A stretch of 33,402 nt of DNA from a virus. Positions 24,211 through 31,595 of this stretch are shown here, one piece after another. Position 1 is the first letter of the stretch. The number at the start of each line of letters is the position of its first letter. The position numbers and the translations under genes were made by a program. The DNA lies in IMG/VR virus record IMGVR_UViG_3300012931_000055, positions 1 to 33,402 of that record; one strand, 5' to 3'. The notes below the pieces were generated by a model that did no database searches, had not been told where the DNA came from, and saw only the letters and a list, made by a program, of their open reading frames with translations.

Positions 24211-25026
24211 ATGTCAAGTACAGATTTTGAATCTCAGGTTGATTTTGGCAATGATCGGAATTGGTGGAAACAATTTTGGAAAAACCTTTTTAACGCCTCG
24301 GTAGGCCACGATCACGAAGGAACCGGGAATGGCGCGCCGATACAAAATTCGGTGAATGCCCAATATACAACGCTTAATACCGCTACTGACGCTAATAGTT
24401 GCACAACGAACGGAGGAAGATGGTCGATAGCGGCCTCGTCCTCTAACAACTGTCCCGATTCAACGAATGATTATTATATTGACTATGTCGGCAGTACAAC
24501 TAATGGAACACAAACAGCAAGTATTAAGAGTAGCTTAGCGGTATATCGCAGAACGTTAACTAGTAGTACTTGGGGTAGTTGGACACAGATTATTGATTCG
24601 ACGGGAGCGGCGACAAATGCGTCAAGTGCAACATATTGGGATAATACACAAATAATAGCATCGGGATATTTAACCGCTACCAATACTGTCGATACAATAT
24701 CACTAGGAGATATTACAGTTCCGACAGGCAAACAATTAGTTATTGTTGTAAATCAATTATATAGTACACATTTTGAACGATCAGACACTTCAAAAACTTT
24801 AAAAGTGTTGGGCACCGTTGATTCCATATATGATACATTCGGAATAAATTGCTATGGAACTTTTACTGGTTATTCCGCCGGAATTTTAGTGGCGGGGACC
24901 TATACCAGCCAAACGATAAAAATTTATCATTCAATTACAAGCGCATATAATTATACCGACGGAACAAATGATGATATCGTTAGCGCGACTCCTGTTTTTT
25001 ATATAATTTTGGAAGTAGATGCTTAA
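24211..25026 (+). CDS. Tail fibre or receptor-binding protein
   Basis: A 271-residue protein abutting the tip gene. Residues about 32-45 show VGHDHEGTGNGAPI, a motif common near the N-terminal part of fibres. Residues 55-130 resemble pyocin-type fibre repeats (ANSCTTNGGRWSI, RRTLTSSTWGSWTQI). The C-terminal 130 residues are a compact beta-domain rich in Thr and Tyr that may be the binding tip. Receptor binding is inferred from position. The end overlaps the convergent small exported-protein gene by 4 bases. Confidence 0.8.
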   Translation: MSSTDFESQVDFGNDRNWWKQFWKNLFNASVGHDHEGTGNGAPIQNSVNAQYTTLNTATDANSCTTNGGRWSIAASSSNNCPDSTNDYYIDYVGSTTNGTQTASIKSSLAVYRRTLTSSTWGSWTQIIDSTGAATNASSATYWDNTQIIASGYLTATNTVDTISLGDITVPTGKQLVIVVNQLYSTHFERSDTSKTLKVLGTVDSIYDTFGINCYGTFTGYSAGILVAGTYTSQTIKIYHSITSAYNYTDGTNDDIVSATPVFYIILEVDA

Positions 25027-25505
25027 AAATTAATATTTATTCCGGCTTTTAAATTTCTGCCTACACAATAAACCGAAACAATAGTATTAAATTTGATCCA
25101 TTTATCATTAATTTTAGCCCAGCGTTCATCGGATTGCGCTTTGTGATTCAAAAGCCAATCTAGCCCCATCAATAGCACAAAGTATCTATTAACTTCATCT
25201 TCAGAGGGTTGATCGCCTAATATTGGATTGTGCTCTGTGTATTTTGGGACTTGCTTTTCAACCATAACAAAATCACCGGAAGAAGTTCTTTGCGCAATAT
25301 ATTCAGTTTCATACTCGGTGGCAATCGTTCGAGTTTGCCCCCAATCTATGAGGCGAAGTATTAAAAGGGTAGTGTTTTTATAATCCCAGTTATCGGTTTG
25401 AACTGGGTTGTTTTTGGTTTGCCCTATCTGATAATCAAATCCTAATAATTCGGGTTCGGTTGCTATTGTTGGACTAGCTCCAAATAATAAAATGATGGTA
25501 AACAA
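25023..25505 (-). CDS. Small exported protein with a shifted start
   Basis: From the first usable in-frame codon (TTG at 25505) it encodes 160 residues beginning with hydrophobic MFTIILLFGASPTIA. A better start, ATG at 25530-25528 after AAAGGAG, is out of frame by one base: an extra A at 25524 (plus strand) seems to break an original MKTKIKILLF signal peptide, which would match the MKTKLL start of the neighbour. The mature part has DWGQTRTIA and HNPILGDQPSEDEVNRYF, reminiscent of an unnamed family with D-x-x-Q-T and NPILG motifs, and ends in Phe. It is probably exported to the periplasm or outer membrane and is the last gene of the cargo operon. Confidence 0.65.
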   Translation of the reverse strand: MFTIILLFGASPTIATEPELLGFDYQIGQTKNNPVQTDNWDYKNTTLLILRLIDWGQTRTIATEYETEYIAQRTSSGDFVMVEKQVPKYTEHNPILGDQPSEDEVNRYFVLLMGLDWLLNHKAQSDERWAKINDKWIKFNTIVSVYCVGRNLKAGININF

Positions 25506-25538
25506 TAAGATTTTAATTTTCGTATTTCATCAACTCCT

Positions 25539-26435
25539 TTAAAAATTTTGAATAAATGAAACCGAATAGGTGGTGGAATCCCATGTTACCTCATTAAGCT
25601 GTGTTTGAGATATAGAACCATCGGCAAAATATGTTGTATCTATGCCGGAATTAGTTTTCCAGTCTAAATAACTGACTTTAAAGCGGATTGTGGTATAGTC
25701 TTTGCATAAATAATCGATTCCTACGGCTATTGCATAACCATCGCCGTCTGCTGTATGTCTAAAACTGACTGGATGTTGGAAATCAGTTCTTAAATTCCAG
25801 TTAGCTTTAGCTTCATAGTCCATCCAATGGTATTCAACGGTATTATACAGTTTGACTTTAGGACCCAAAGCTTTCTCTAAATTAATTCCAACCCAAGGAC
25901 CGTACCATTCGGTTTCGTATGTGCTATGAAGTCCGGAAAAGGAACCAGTGGCCGGTATTGTCTGGTAACCATTGGTCATAACGAGATTCTGTTGGTTATA
26001 AGAATAACCCAGCATCGGAGAAATAATAAAAGTTGGTTTTTGAACTAAATAGAACCCTAAAGCTCCAGAAAGATCGAGAGTATTATCGCCGTTAGCATCA
26101 TTGTTTGATCTGGAATATTCATCTGCCCGGTTATCGCTGTTATAATCAGAATCTTGATTTTTGCCGTTTACAATAATGCCATATTTAAAATTGCCATAGA
26201 AAAAACAATTATCTTCAAGATCTGTTTTGACAAATCCGTCAAGTTGATAAATCTTTAAATCTGTCCAGGTCAATTCTGACAAAATATTTGGGCTTGTACC
26301 ATAGATATTCCCGGCGATATTCCATTGAAGATTATCAACTCGATAATCAAAGCTTATGCCGCTTTCGGTTTGGGCCATAGCCGGACTAGCCCAAAGTAAC
26401 AAAAGGGCAATAACTATCAATAGTTTAGTTTTCAT
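25539..26435 (-). CDS. Outer-membrane beta-barrel protein (omptin/Pom-like)
   Basis: A 298-residue protein with a clear signal peptide (MKTKLLIVIALLLLWASPAMA, cleavage near 21). The mature part alternates polar and aromatic residues in many strands. Diagnostic-looking segments are NILSELTWTDLKIYQLDG, GYSYNQQNL, WYGPWVGINL, NWNLRTDFQHPVSFRHTADG and the C-terminal FIQNF, whose last Phe is the BAM recognition signature. From memory these resemble an omptin-like or Protochlamydia-outer-membrane-protein-like barrel family; protease residues were not verified. It lies on the reverse strand between two fibre genes and is co-transcribed with an RHH regulator. It may alter the receptor landscape of the lysogen (inference). 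Confidence 0.82.
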   Translation of the reverse strand: MKTKLLIVIALLLLWASPAMAQTESGISFDYRVDNLQWNIAGNIYGTSPNILSELTWTDLKIYQLDGFVKTDLEDNCFFYGNFKYGIIVNGKNQDSDYNSDNRADEYSRSNNDANGDNTLDLSGALGFYLVQKPTFIISPMLGYSYNQQNLVMTNGYQTIPATGSFSGLHSTYETEWYGPWVGINLEKALGPKVKLYNTVEYHWMDYEAKANWNLRTDFQHPVSFRHTADGDGYAIAVGIDYLCKDYTTIRFKVSYLDWKTNSGIDTTYFADGSISQTQLNEVTWDSTTYSVSFIQNF

Positions 26436-26587
26436 TTCAATTCCTCCTTAATCGCCTTTAGGATCACATTTCTTATCCATCCCGAAGGCGATATTTTATT
26501 TTTACAAATTTGCTCTATTTGGGCGAGAGTTCCTTTCGGGACTCGGGCGGGCGGTAATTGTTCGGTTAATATTCTCTGTTTTACCAT
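26432..26587 (-). CDS. RHH-type regulator of the outer-membrane cassette
   Basis: A 51-residue protein. ATG at 26587 has AGGAGG 6 bases upstream; an in-frame ATG 10 codons earlier lies before the RBS. The pattern is a short N-terminal strand (KQRILTEQL), a helix (LAQIEQICKN), a turn SPSG, then WIRNVILKAIKEELK, consistent with the ribbon-helix-helix fold. Its stop overlaps the barrel start by ATGA, so the two are translationally coupled. Direct repeats lie in its promoter, and autoregulation is expected. Confidence 0.7.
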   Translation of the reverse strand: MVKQRILTEQLPPARVPKGTLAQIEQICKNKISPSGWIRNVILKAIKEELK

Positions 26588-26607
26588 GATATTCCTCCTG
26601 TGATTAA

Positions 26608-26636
26608 AGTATAACATGCGTATAACAAAATGTCAA
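26608..26636 (-). promoter_or_regulatory. Promoter of the outer-membrane cassette
   Basis: Minus strand: -35 TTGACA (26636-26631), 17-base spacer, -10 TATACT (26613-26608). The first nine bases and the TGTTATA stretch before the -10 match the 2930-2902 promoter at the same spacing. Confidence 0.8.
26609..26626. promoter_or_regulatory. Direct repeat GTATAAC x2 (operator candidate)
   Basis: GTATAAC at 26609-26615 and 26620-26626, 11 bases apart (one helical turn), covers the -10 and spacer. RHH dimers commonly bind such tandem sites. Confidence 0.55.
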
Positions 26637-26658
26637 ATAAACGGAAGGTGATTAATCT

Positions 26659-27921
26659 ATGATGACAACCAAAATGGGTGCATCTTCGGCAGCCGATTAT
26701 ATCAACGGGGCCGATCAGACCCTATGGATTCCAGGTGAAGAAGAAGACACATCACAATCAACCTATAAAAAAGATATTACAGTCGTATATGTCGCGGCTA
26801 CTCAGTTTTCAATAACTGGATTAGACTGGACGGATCGGATGCAATTATATACCCGAATCCGATTTAAGCAGGGCGGGGATTTTAAATATTTTGAATGTAC
26901 CTCCGCTGAGGTTTCAGGATCTAATACGCTTGTGACCGTTGACGGGCACGATACATATACGGTCGCAGATGCGGATTTTACTAATTTCTATTTTAGCAAT
27001 TCATATAATCCGATTGGATGGCCTGAAACGTGGCTCGCAGAAGCCGATTTAAGCACGTTGGAAACAAGAGTTGACATATTAGAAGCGGTTACTCGGGCAT
27101 GGCAAGCAAGTCATGCTTATTCTGCTGGGGATATTGCTTACCCAACTGCTGGCGGTTATTTGCGGGTGGAATGTGTTATCGCCGGGACATCCGATACAAC
27201 TGAACCAACTTGGACAGCGGCAGGAACATTAGTAGTTGATGGAACTGCAACTTGGAAAGTCCATGATACACGGAATGATTATCCTTCGCTGGGCTTTGAT
27301 AAATTGGTTGTAACAAATACCGCGACTACTATTACGTTGTCAGCGGAGGCAGTTGCTTTGCGTAACTCAGCAGGGACGAGAACTATTACGCTTTATGATC
27401 TATCTGATATTACATTAACTCCAACGCTTGCAGCCTCGACCGAATATTATTTATGGTTGGTGCATACTGAAAGCACTGGAACGACTGAATTAGTATTGAC
27501 TACAGCTTATACCGCGCCATCGTATGACTATTATTGCTATATCGGTGGTAGATTTACTAATAGTAGCAGTCAATTGTATATTATGATACAAAACGGCAAG
27601 GATGTTCATTATGTTATAGATGGGACAATATTGACGGCGTTCCGAGTAATAGCAAGCGGGAGCACCAGCAGCGCCTGGGTTGCCGAATCAATTACTCCAT
27701 TTGTACCAACAACCAGCGCAAGTATTATAACAACCCTTTTTACAAGTGGTGGCATCGGATATGTTGCGGCTAATACATATGGGAACGTCTTGACGGGTAG
27801 CACTTTTGTAAGTTACAACTGGTATTGGATTGTGGAAATTGTGCTGGAAAGTACGAATATTTATTATTATTCTACTGGTGGCAGTAACAATATACGCTGT
27901 GCTGGATGGAAGGAAAAATAA
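26659..27921 (+). CDS. Second tail fibre protein
   Basis: A 420-residue Thr/Ser/Tyr-rich, beta-predicted protein. A GAAGGTGA RBS stands about 7 bases before ATG. The N-terminal 130 residues contain an oligomerisation or attachment-like domain (SSAADYINGADQTLWIPGEEED). A short helix with heptads (LSTLETRVDILEAVTRAWQ, about 130-150) is followed by a carbohydrate-binding-like module (SHAYSAGDIAYPTAGGYLRVE and TEPTWTAAGTLVVDGTATW). A C-terminal domain ends RCAGWKEK. It is separated from the first fibre gene by the reverse-strand cargo cassette. Confidence 0.8.
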   Translation: MMTTKMGASSAADYINGADQTLWIPGEEEDTSQSTYKKDITVVYVAATQFSITGLDWTDRMQLYTRIRFKQGGDFKYFECTSAEVSGSNTLVTVDGHDTYTVADADFTNFYFSNSYNPIGWPETWLAEADLSTLETRVDILEAVTRAWQASHAYSAGDIAYPTAGGYLRVECVIAGTSDTTEPTWTAAGTLVVDGTATWKVHDTRNDYPSLGFDKLVVTNTATTITLSAEAVALRNSAGTRTITLYDLSDITLTPTLAASTEYYLWLVHTESTGTTELVLTTAYTAPSYDYYCYIGGRFTNSSSQLYIMIQNGKDVHYVIDGTILTAFRVIASGSTSSAWVAESITPFVPTTSASIITTLFTSGGIGYVAANTYGNVLTGSTFVSYNWYWIVEIVLESTNIYYYSTGGSNNIRCAGWKEK

Positions 27922-27947
27922 TATTTCAAAAATCAGGAGATGATCAA

Positions 27948-28292
27948 ATGAGTGTTAGATATATCTATTCAAACAATGGTTTATCAATGGCTTCGAAAGC
28001 GGCTGATTATGTTTTAGAGGATGGCGAGGTTGAGTTTGATCATGAAGCAACAGAGGCGGAATTAGCAGCGGCGTTTACTAGCTATGAGACATTAAAAACT
28101 AACAAATCTATCAAACAACAGATAACTGAATTTGAATCACAGATAACTTATCGGATGCTCCGCGAATCAATTTCGGGAAGTACTGCAACAAACGAAAATT
28201 GGGTTAAGGATGATGGAACTTATAGAACAGCAGCAGAACAGGTAGCATACATCGACGAGCAAATCGAGGCGTTAAGAGCGCAGCTAAAATAG
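27948..28292 (+). CDS. Small protein after the fibre, possible fibre chaperone
   Basis: A 114-residue protein. ATG at 27948 has AGGAGATGA upstream; the in-frame extension to 27906 overlaps the fibre end and lacks an RBS. The N-terminal beta-part is followed by long helices (EATEAELAAAFTSYETLKT, AAEQVAYIDEQIEALRAQL). Position and helical C-terminus fit a fibre assembly chaperone or small baseplate protein, but no family is recognised. Confidence 0.65.
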   Translation: MSVRYIYSNNGLSMASKAADYVLEDGEVEFDHEATEAELAAAFTSYETLKTNKSIKQQITEFESQITYRMLRESISGSTATNENWVKDDGTYRTAAEQVAYIDEQIEALRAQLK

Positions 28293-28325
28293 AAGCCGCC
28301 CCCACCTACGGGAGCGGCTTCGTTT
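28292..28325 (+). terminator. Terminator-like hairpin before the lysis genes
   Basis: GAAGCCGC (28292-28299) pairs with GCGGCTTC (28314-28321) and the stem can extend with C/G pairs. Only a short T stretch follows (GTTT). A second inverted repeat CCTCATT / AATGAGG (28327-28333, 28349-28355) is next to it. Confidence 0.5.
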
Positions 28326-28413
28326 ACCTCATTAGCACTGGTGATGGAAATGAGGCATTATAATTATCGGTCTCATCACATAAAAACTTTAATTTTTGAG
28401 AGGCAGTGATGGA

Positions 28414-28665
28414 ATGGAAGAACAAGAGTATCACGATCTATTAATTAGGCTGGATGAACGGACGCAGCGGATATTGGAACAAACGACTAAGACCAATGGT
28501 CGTGTGAATCGGCTTGAGGAAAGAGTTGACAAGCTTGAATCCAAAAACGACACTTCAGCCGGCGCGAAGCAAGTTAAAAAAACATTTTTAGAAAAGAGCT
28601 ACCAAATAGGTGAAAAGGCAGCTCTTTTGATTTTTGGATTATGGATAGGGAAGGTGTGGAAATGA
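28414..28665 (+). CDS. Coiled-coil membrane protein, XhlA-like lysis accessory
   Basis: An 83-residue protein. ATG at 28414 with GAGAGG about 10 bases upstream. A long charged coiled coil (DERTQRILEQTTKTNGRVNRLEERVDKLE) precedes one C-terminal hydrophobic segment (AALLIFGLWIGKVW). This is the layout of XhlA-type hemolysin/holin accessory proteins found beside endolysins. Its end overlaps the endolysin start. Confidence 0.72.
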   Translation: MEEQEYHDLLIRLDERTQRILEQTTKTNGRVNRLEERVDKLESKNDTSAGAKQVKKTFLEKSYQIGEKAALLIFGLWIGKVWK

Positions 28666-29171
28666 ATACTTGGACTAAAATCAAGCGTGACGGGACCCGA
28701 GAAGAGGTTCCTTTTTTATTAAAAGATGGAATCGAATATCTAACCGATCACATCGCCAAACATGAGGTGGAGGATAAATGGACCGGCAAAGCGATCATGT
28801 TTGGTCCGACATTGGCACTCTTTGAAGAGGCCCGGCGACTATTAGGGAAACCCATTGGAATTAATTCCGGCTATCGGTCCGAGGAATATCAAAAGCATCT
28901 TAAAAAAATTGGTTACAAGGCGGCAACTAATTCCCCTCACTGCCGAGGGGCGGCGCTTGATTTGGCGATACCTCAAGGAATGACTTATTTAGCCTTGATT
29001 AACTTGCTCAAACAGGCAGCGCGGAATTTAGGATTGCCTAAACCGAGAATTGGGTTTAAAGAATATGGTTATACATTTGTGCATACAGATCTTGTATTTA
29101 TGCTGTTTAAACCGTATATTGACAAAGAAAATCCTTGCCCCGGAGCGTGGGTAGAGGGGGTTGAATGGTGA
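28662..29171 (+). CDS. Endolysin, M15 peptidase type
   Basis: A 169-residue zinc peptidase expected to cut peptidoglycan cross-links or peptides. Motifs are GINSGYRSEEYQKHLKK (67-82), metal ligands H93 and D100 in SPHCRGAALDLA, and H141 in FVHTDL, as in Peptidase_M15 endolysins. No signal peptide, so it needs a holin. The start at 28662 overlaps the preceding stop (ATGA) after GAAGGTG. An extension to 28641 has no RBS. Confidence 0.9.
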   Translation: MNTWTKIKRDGTREEVPFLLKDGIEYLTDHIAKHEVEDKWTGKAIMFGPTLALFEEARRLLGKPIGINSGYRSEEYQKHLKKIGYKAATNSPHCRGAALDLAIPQGMTYLALINLLKQAARNLGLPKPRIGFKEYGYTFVHTDLVFMLFKPYIDKENPCPGAWVEGVEW

Positions 29172-29272
29172 TGTTGTGGGTAAATAAGATTATTTGGTTT
29201 TTTCTGGCTCCAGTTTGGATTGTAATTCTTGGTTTCTATGCATGGAAGGCGCTTTGGAATGAGATTGACTAA
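29165..29272 (+). CDS. Tiny single-pass membrane protein
   Basis: A 35-residue protein of the form MVMLWVNKIIWFFLAPVW... to NEID, with one hydrophobic helix (about 5-27) and a charged tail. GAGGGGG lies 5 bases before ATG, and a second in-frame ATG at 29171 overlaps the endolysin stop. Position suggests a lysis role such as holin helper or antiholin; it could also be a leader peptide. Confidence 0.6.
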   Translation: MVMLWVNKIIWFFLAPVWIVILGFYAWKALWNEID

Positions 29273-29286
29273 CGGAGGCGGTGTAA

Positions 29287-29505
29287 ATGGTGAATATTTT
29301 TACTTTACACATTCAATTTCAGAAATTATGGATAGCATGGTTGCTGATCCGAGACATAAAAGGAACTCTTAATAATTTATTTAAAATCTTTGATCAAAAA
29401 CTTGTTAATCTTTCGGATTCTAAAACGCTTGATTTTATGGAAGAAACTTTGATAAGTGAAGTTAAATTAACTATAGCAACAATGAAAGATATGATTGGAG
29501 AGTGA
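29287..29505 (+). CDS. Hypothetical small protein in the lysis block
   Basis: A 72-residue protein with GGAGGCGGTG before ATG. The N-terminus is mildly hydrophobic (FQKLWIAWLLI), the rest amphipathic helices. No family recognised. It overlaps the next RBS region and is part of the same unit. Confidence 0.6.
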   Translation: MVNIFTLHIQFQKLWIAWLLIRDIKGTLNNLFKIFDQKLVNLSDSKTLDFMEETLISEVKLTIATMKDMIGE

Positions 29506-29510
29506 TTTAT

Positions 29511-29756
29511 ATGTGGAAAACTCGGACTAGAACTAAAATTTTAATTATAACTTTTCTTTGGATCGGTTTGCTGATTACTTTTTTGGTGGTTGGGTTGCCG
29601 CTTTTAAGCCTCAAATTTCCGCAACTTATCCCCTATCGGGAAAACATATCGGCAATAATTATATCTTTAACGATGGGCGGAGCTGGGATGTTTGTATTTC
29701 ATACCGTGACCGTCTCAAAAGAAAATATTAAAAATCCCCCGCCACCGGGGAAATAA
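29511..29756 (+). CDS. Two-helix membrane protein, holin candidate
   Basis: An 81-residue protein. Start ATG at 29511 with GGAGAGTGA upstream. Two hydrophobic helices at about 9-32 and 46-68, basic N-terminus (WKTRTRTK), polar Pro-rich tail (NPPPPGK). Size and topology are those of class II holins. Another two-helix candidate follows at 29774, so the assignment is not unique. Confidence 0.6.
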   Translation: MWKTRTRTKILIITFLWIGLLITFLVVGLPLLSLKFPQLIPYRENISAIIISLTMGGAGMFVFHTVTVSKENIKNPPPPGK

Positions 29757-29773
29757 GAAGGGAGATGAAATAA

Positions 29774-29947
29774 ATGTTGAAATGTATCGGGAATATTTTG
29801 TTGGTGTCCGGTCTATCTATTTTTATTGCTTTGTCGTATGTTGTGTATCATTTTTGGGGCGATCCGGGATTGACTGTATTCGGCGTTACTAGTTTTATTG
29901 GTCTAATTTTGTTCGGAATAATTGGTGCGATTAAGGAGGCGTTTTAA
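29774..29947 (+). CDS. 57-residue two-helix membrane protein, holin candidate
   Basis: Begins MLKCIGNILLVSG after AAGGGAGATGA. Hydrophobic segments at about 6-26 and 35-52 are separated by FWGDPGLT. The stop overlaps the next start (ATGA). It may be a holin or antiholin partner of the 29511 product. Confidence 0.65.
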   Translation: MLKCIGNILLVSGLSIFIALSYVVYHFWGDPGLTVFGVTSFIGLILFGIIGAIKEAF

Positions 29948-30657
29948 TGAAAAACATTTTAAATGTGATCAATACATTATCGAAAGCCGTTTGGGCTTTA
30001 CTGGTTAAAATTTATAACAAACTAAAGACTGTCAACAAAAAAATCCTTATCGGCGTATTGTGCGTGGCCCTTATTATCGCGGCCATTATTACGTTGGTTG
30101 GTCATTATTTTAGCTTTAATGTCAAGCTCAAAACTGATGCAACCGAAGTTGTTATTCGGAATGAGGCCAAACCAGCATCGGTGGCGACCGATAATGTTAA
30201 AGTGAAACTGATTACCAAGAATACTACCAAAGTCGAAGGTAAAACTCAAATCAGCGGTGAAGCTAATGTAGAGAAAAAATCTCTTGTAAATGGTGATTCA
30301 GTAACCGTCCCTGTGACTGGTAAAACGGAAATAACATATGTAGATAAAACCGGGCAGACGCTTGGTCAAGGAAATCAAGAAGTTAGCGGCGAAACCAAAA
30401 TTACGGTAAAAAATGACCAGATACAAACAAATACTACGCTGACCGGAACATCAAAAGTCCAAGTGGTTACTCAGACCGAACCTAAAAAGCGGCATGAGCT
30501 TGGATATTTATATAATGGCGAAAGCATTATGTATTATAAGTATGATTTTATAAGCTTCAAAGTATGGAAAGTTGAGGCTTCGGCGTTTGTTGGCGGCGAA
30601 ATCAATGTCGATGATAAGGATTCGAAGGGCTATGTTGGAGTTAGGACCAGATTTTAA
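29947..30657 (+). CDS. Membrane-anchored periplasmic protein, possible spanin
   Basis: A 236-residue protein. One membrane helix at about 33-54 (KKILIGVLCVALIIAAIITLV) and an extracytoplasmic Thr/Lys/Val-rich beta-region with repeating short segments (EGKTQISGEANVEKK, VTGKTEITYVDKTG, VSGETKITVKND). The C-terminus is beta-like and ends GVRTRF. In a diderm host the last lysis gene often encodes a spanin; inner-membrane anchor, periplasmic span and C-terminal Phe would allow bridging to the outer membrane. Function inferred. Confidence 0.65.
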   Translation: MKNILNVINTLSKAVWALLVKIYNKLKTVNKKILIGVLCVALIIAAIITLVGHYFSFNVKLKTDATEVVIRNEAKPASVATDNVKVKLITKNTTKVEGKTQISGEANVEKKSLVNGDSVTVPVTGKTEITYVDKTGQTLGQGNQEVSGETKITVKNDQIQTNTTLTGTSKVQVVTQTEPKKRHELGYLYNGESIMYYKYDFISFKVWKVEASAFVGGEINVDDKDSKGYVGVRTRF

Positions 30658-30725
30658 ACTGTTCAAAAATTTTATTGATGACTAGAAGGATTTGATTAAA
30701 AAGAGCATAATATAGTAAGTAAAAT

Positions 30726-30862
30726 CGGTCCTTTATCTGCGAAAGTCGGCCTCACGCCGGCGGATTATATCCTTAGCGATAAAGGGCTAAATTTTTAACC
30801 TGGCGAGTCCGGGCTGCGGGCCTAATCTATCATGGGCACTCGGAACCTAATGGTTAGGCATA
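30726..30862 (+). ncRNA. Candidate structured RNA of unknown class
   Basis: A gene-free stretch between the last lysis gene and the terminator. Stem 1 pairs 30728-30737 with 30778-30787 (10 bp, one G-U) and encloses hairpin 30745-30750/30756-30761 (6 bp, 5-base loop). Further stems are 30804-30808/30838-30842 (CGAGT/ACTCG), 30812-30814/30820-30822, and hairpin 30846-30850/30854-30858 (CCTAA/TTAGG). GC content rises locally. No known riboswitch, ribozyme or tRNA motif was recognised. Strand is uncertain. Confidence 0.4.
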
Positions 30863-30869
30863 TAACTAG

Positions 30870-30912
30870 ATATTTAAAAACCCTCGGTCATTTGGCCGGG
30901 GGTTATTTTATT
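30870..30912. terminator. Bidirectional terminator between convergent units
   Basis: An 11-bp stem (30879-30889 with 30894-30904, two G-U) and 4-base loop. ATTTTATTT follows on plus and TTTTTAAATA on minus. It can end both the late operon and the reverse-strand operon. Confidence 0.85.
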
Positions 30913-31108
30913 TAGGCGGTTCTGGCAGTGGCGCCCAATGAGTGATAGTTAATCCTCCAATACCTGGAATGCACCATCCCCAACAAGAATTTTTATCCGT
31001 TAATCTTGCAACATAAAATCTTTTGGATGTATCCTGTGTTCCGTCACCATATGCCAATACATCTTGATATAGTTCCGGCAGCCTCTCCTTAACGCTTATC
31101 CATTCCAT
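30908..31108 (-). CDS. DUF551 family protein
   Basis: A 66-residue protein beginning MEWISVKERLPE and ending ITHWAPLPEPPK, the opening and closing signature of DUF551, a common small phage and prophage protein of unknown function. ATG at 31108 is 7 bases after AAGGAGG; the ATG two codons earlier is too close. It is the last gene of the reverse-strand operon. Confidence 0.88.
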   Translation of the reverse strand: MEWISVKERLPELYQDVLAYGDGTQDTSKRFYVARLTDKNSCWGWCIPGIGGLTITHWAPLPEPPK

Positions 31109-31175
31109 CCTCATTCCTCCTTATTTATACCAAATTAATTAATTATTATTCCCTTTTCTTTTTCTAACTTACTTT

Positions 31176-31250
31176 TTAAAGCCCCCATAATAATTCAAAT
31201 TCATATTTCAACGGGCAATTTCTACAGCAATCAACCTTAATTTGTTTCAT
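31176..31250 (-). pseudogene. Truncated CxxCPL protein
   Basis: A 24-residue peptide starting MKQIKVDCCRNCPLK after GGGGAGG. The first 15 residues parallel the start of the 33040 gene (MKIIKVENCRKCPLK), but it stops after ELLWGL, before the second Cys region. It looks like a truncated relative of that gene, though a real short peptide cannot be excluded. The start overlaps the end of the upstream gene. Confidence 0.5.
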
Positions 31251-31407
31251 TGGTAGCCTCCCCTGGCTCATATTCCTTACACGAAACCGCTGCCGTTTCT
31301 CCGTTGTATTCACCATCACAACTCTGTTCAAAACCCAGATTAAAAAAATTGCAGTTAGCTTTTAAACACGAGACCCCTTCCAATCGCTCGGCCTGATATT
31401 TTAACAT
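31237..31407 (-). CDS. 56-residue cysteine protein, hypothetical
   Basis: Starts MLKYQAERLEGVSC after AAGGAGG (8-base spacing). Cysteines at 14, 19, 30 and 43, with acidic C-terminus, suggest a small metal-binding protein. No family recognised. It begins 3 bases after the stop of the 31410 gene. Confidence 0.7.
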   Translation of the reverse strand: MLKYQAERLEGVSCLKANCNFFNLGFEQSCDGEYNGETAAVSCKEYEPGEATNETN

Positions 31408-31409
31408 GG

Positions 31410-31577
31410 CTATTCCTCCTTATCAATCTCTTCCATGCATTTTTCCAGTATTTGGAGTAATGGCGAATCCTCGTCGATATTATCCATAACCTGAGTATGG
31501 AGTATATCAATCGCCTCTCTGAGATCGTCTTTGCTTTCGATTATTATAGTCGGGCCTTCATTATAGTATTCAATCAT
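31410..31577 (-). CDS. 55-residue acidic protein, hypothetical
   Basis: Starts MIEYYNEGPTIIIESKDDLREA, with AAGGAGG upstream. It is acidic and helical (LLQILEKCMEEIDKEE). No family recognised; its stop carries the RBS of the next gene. Confidence 0.7.
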   Translation of the reverse strand: MIEYYNEGPTIIIESKDDLREAIDILHTQVMDNIDEDSPLLQILEKCMEEIDKEE

Positions 31578-31595
31578 GTTTATTCCTCCTTCCTT

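Noticed and set aside
24211-27921. Diversity-generating retroelement acting on the fibre genes
   Set aside because: No reverse transcriptase gene and no template/variable repeat pair were found in the window.
30726-30862. Hammerhead, twister or group I intron in the non-coding block
   Set aside because: GAAA and CCTAA-like fragments occur, but the conserved cores (CUGAUGA, the twister loop pairs, P7) are not present in the required order.
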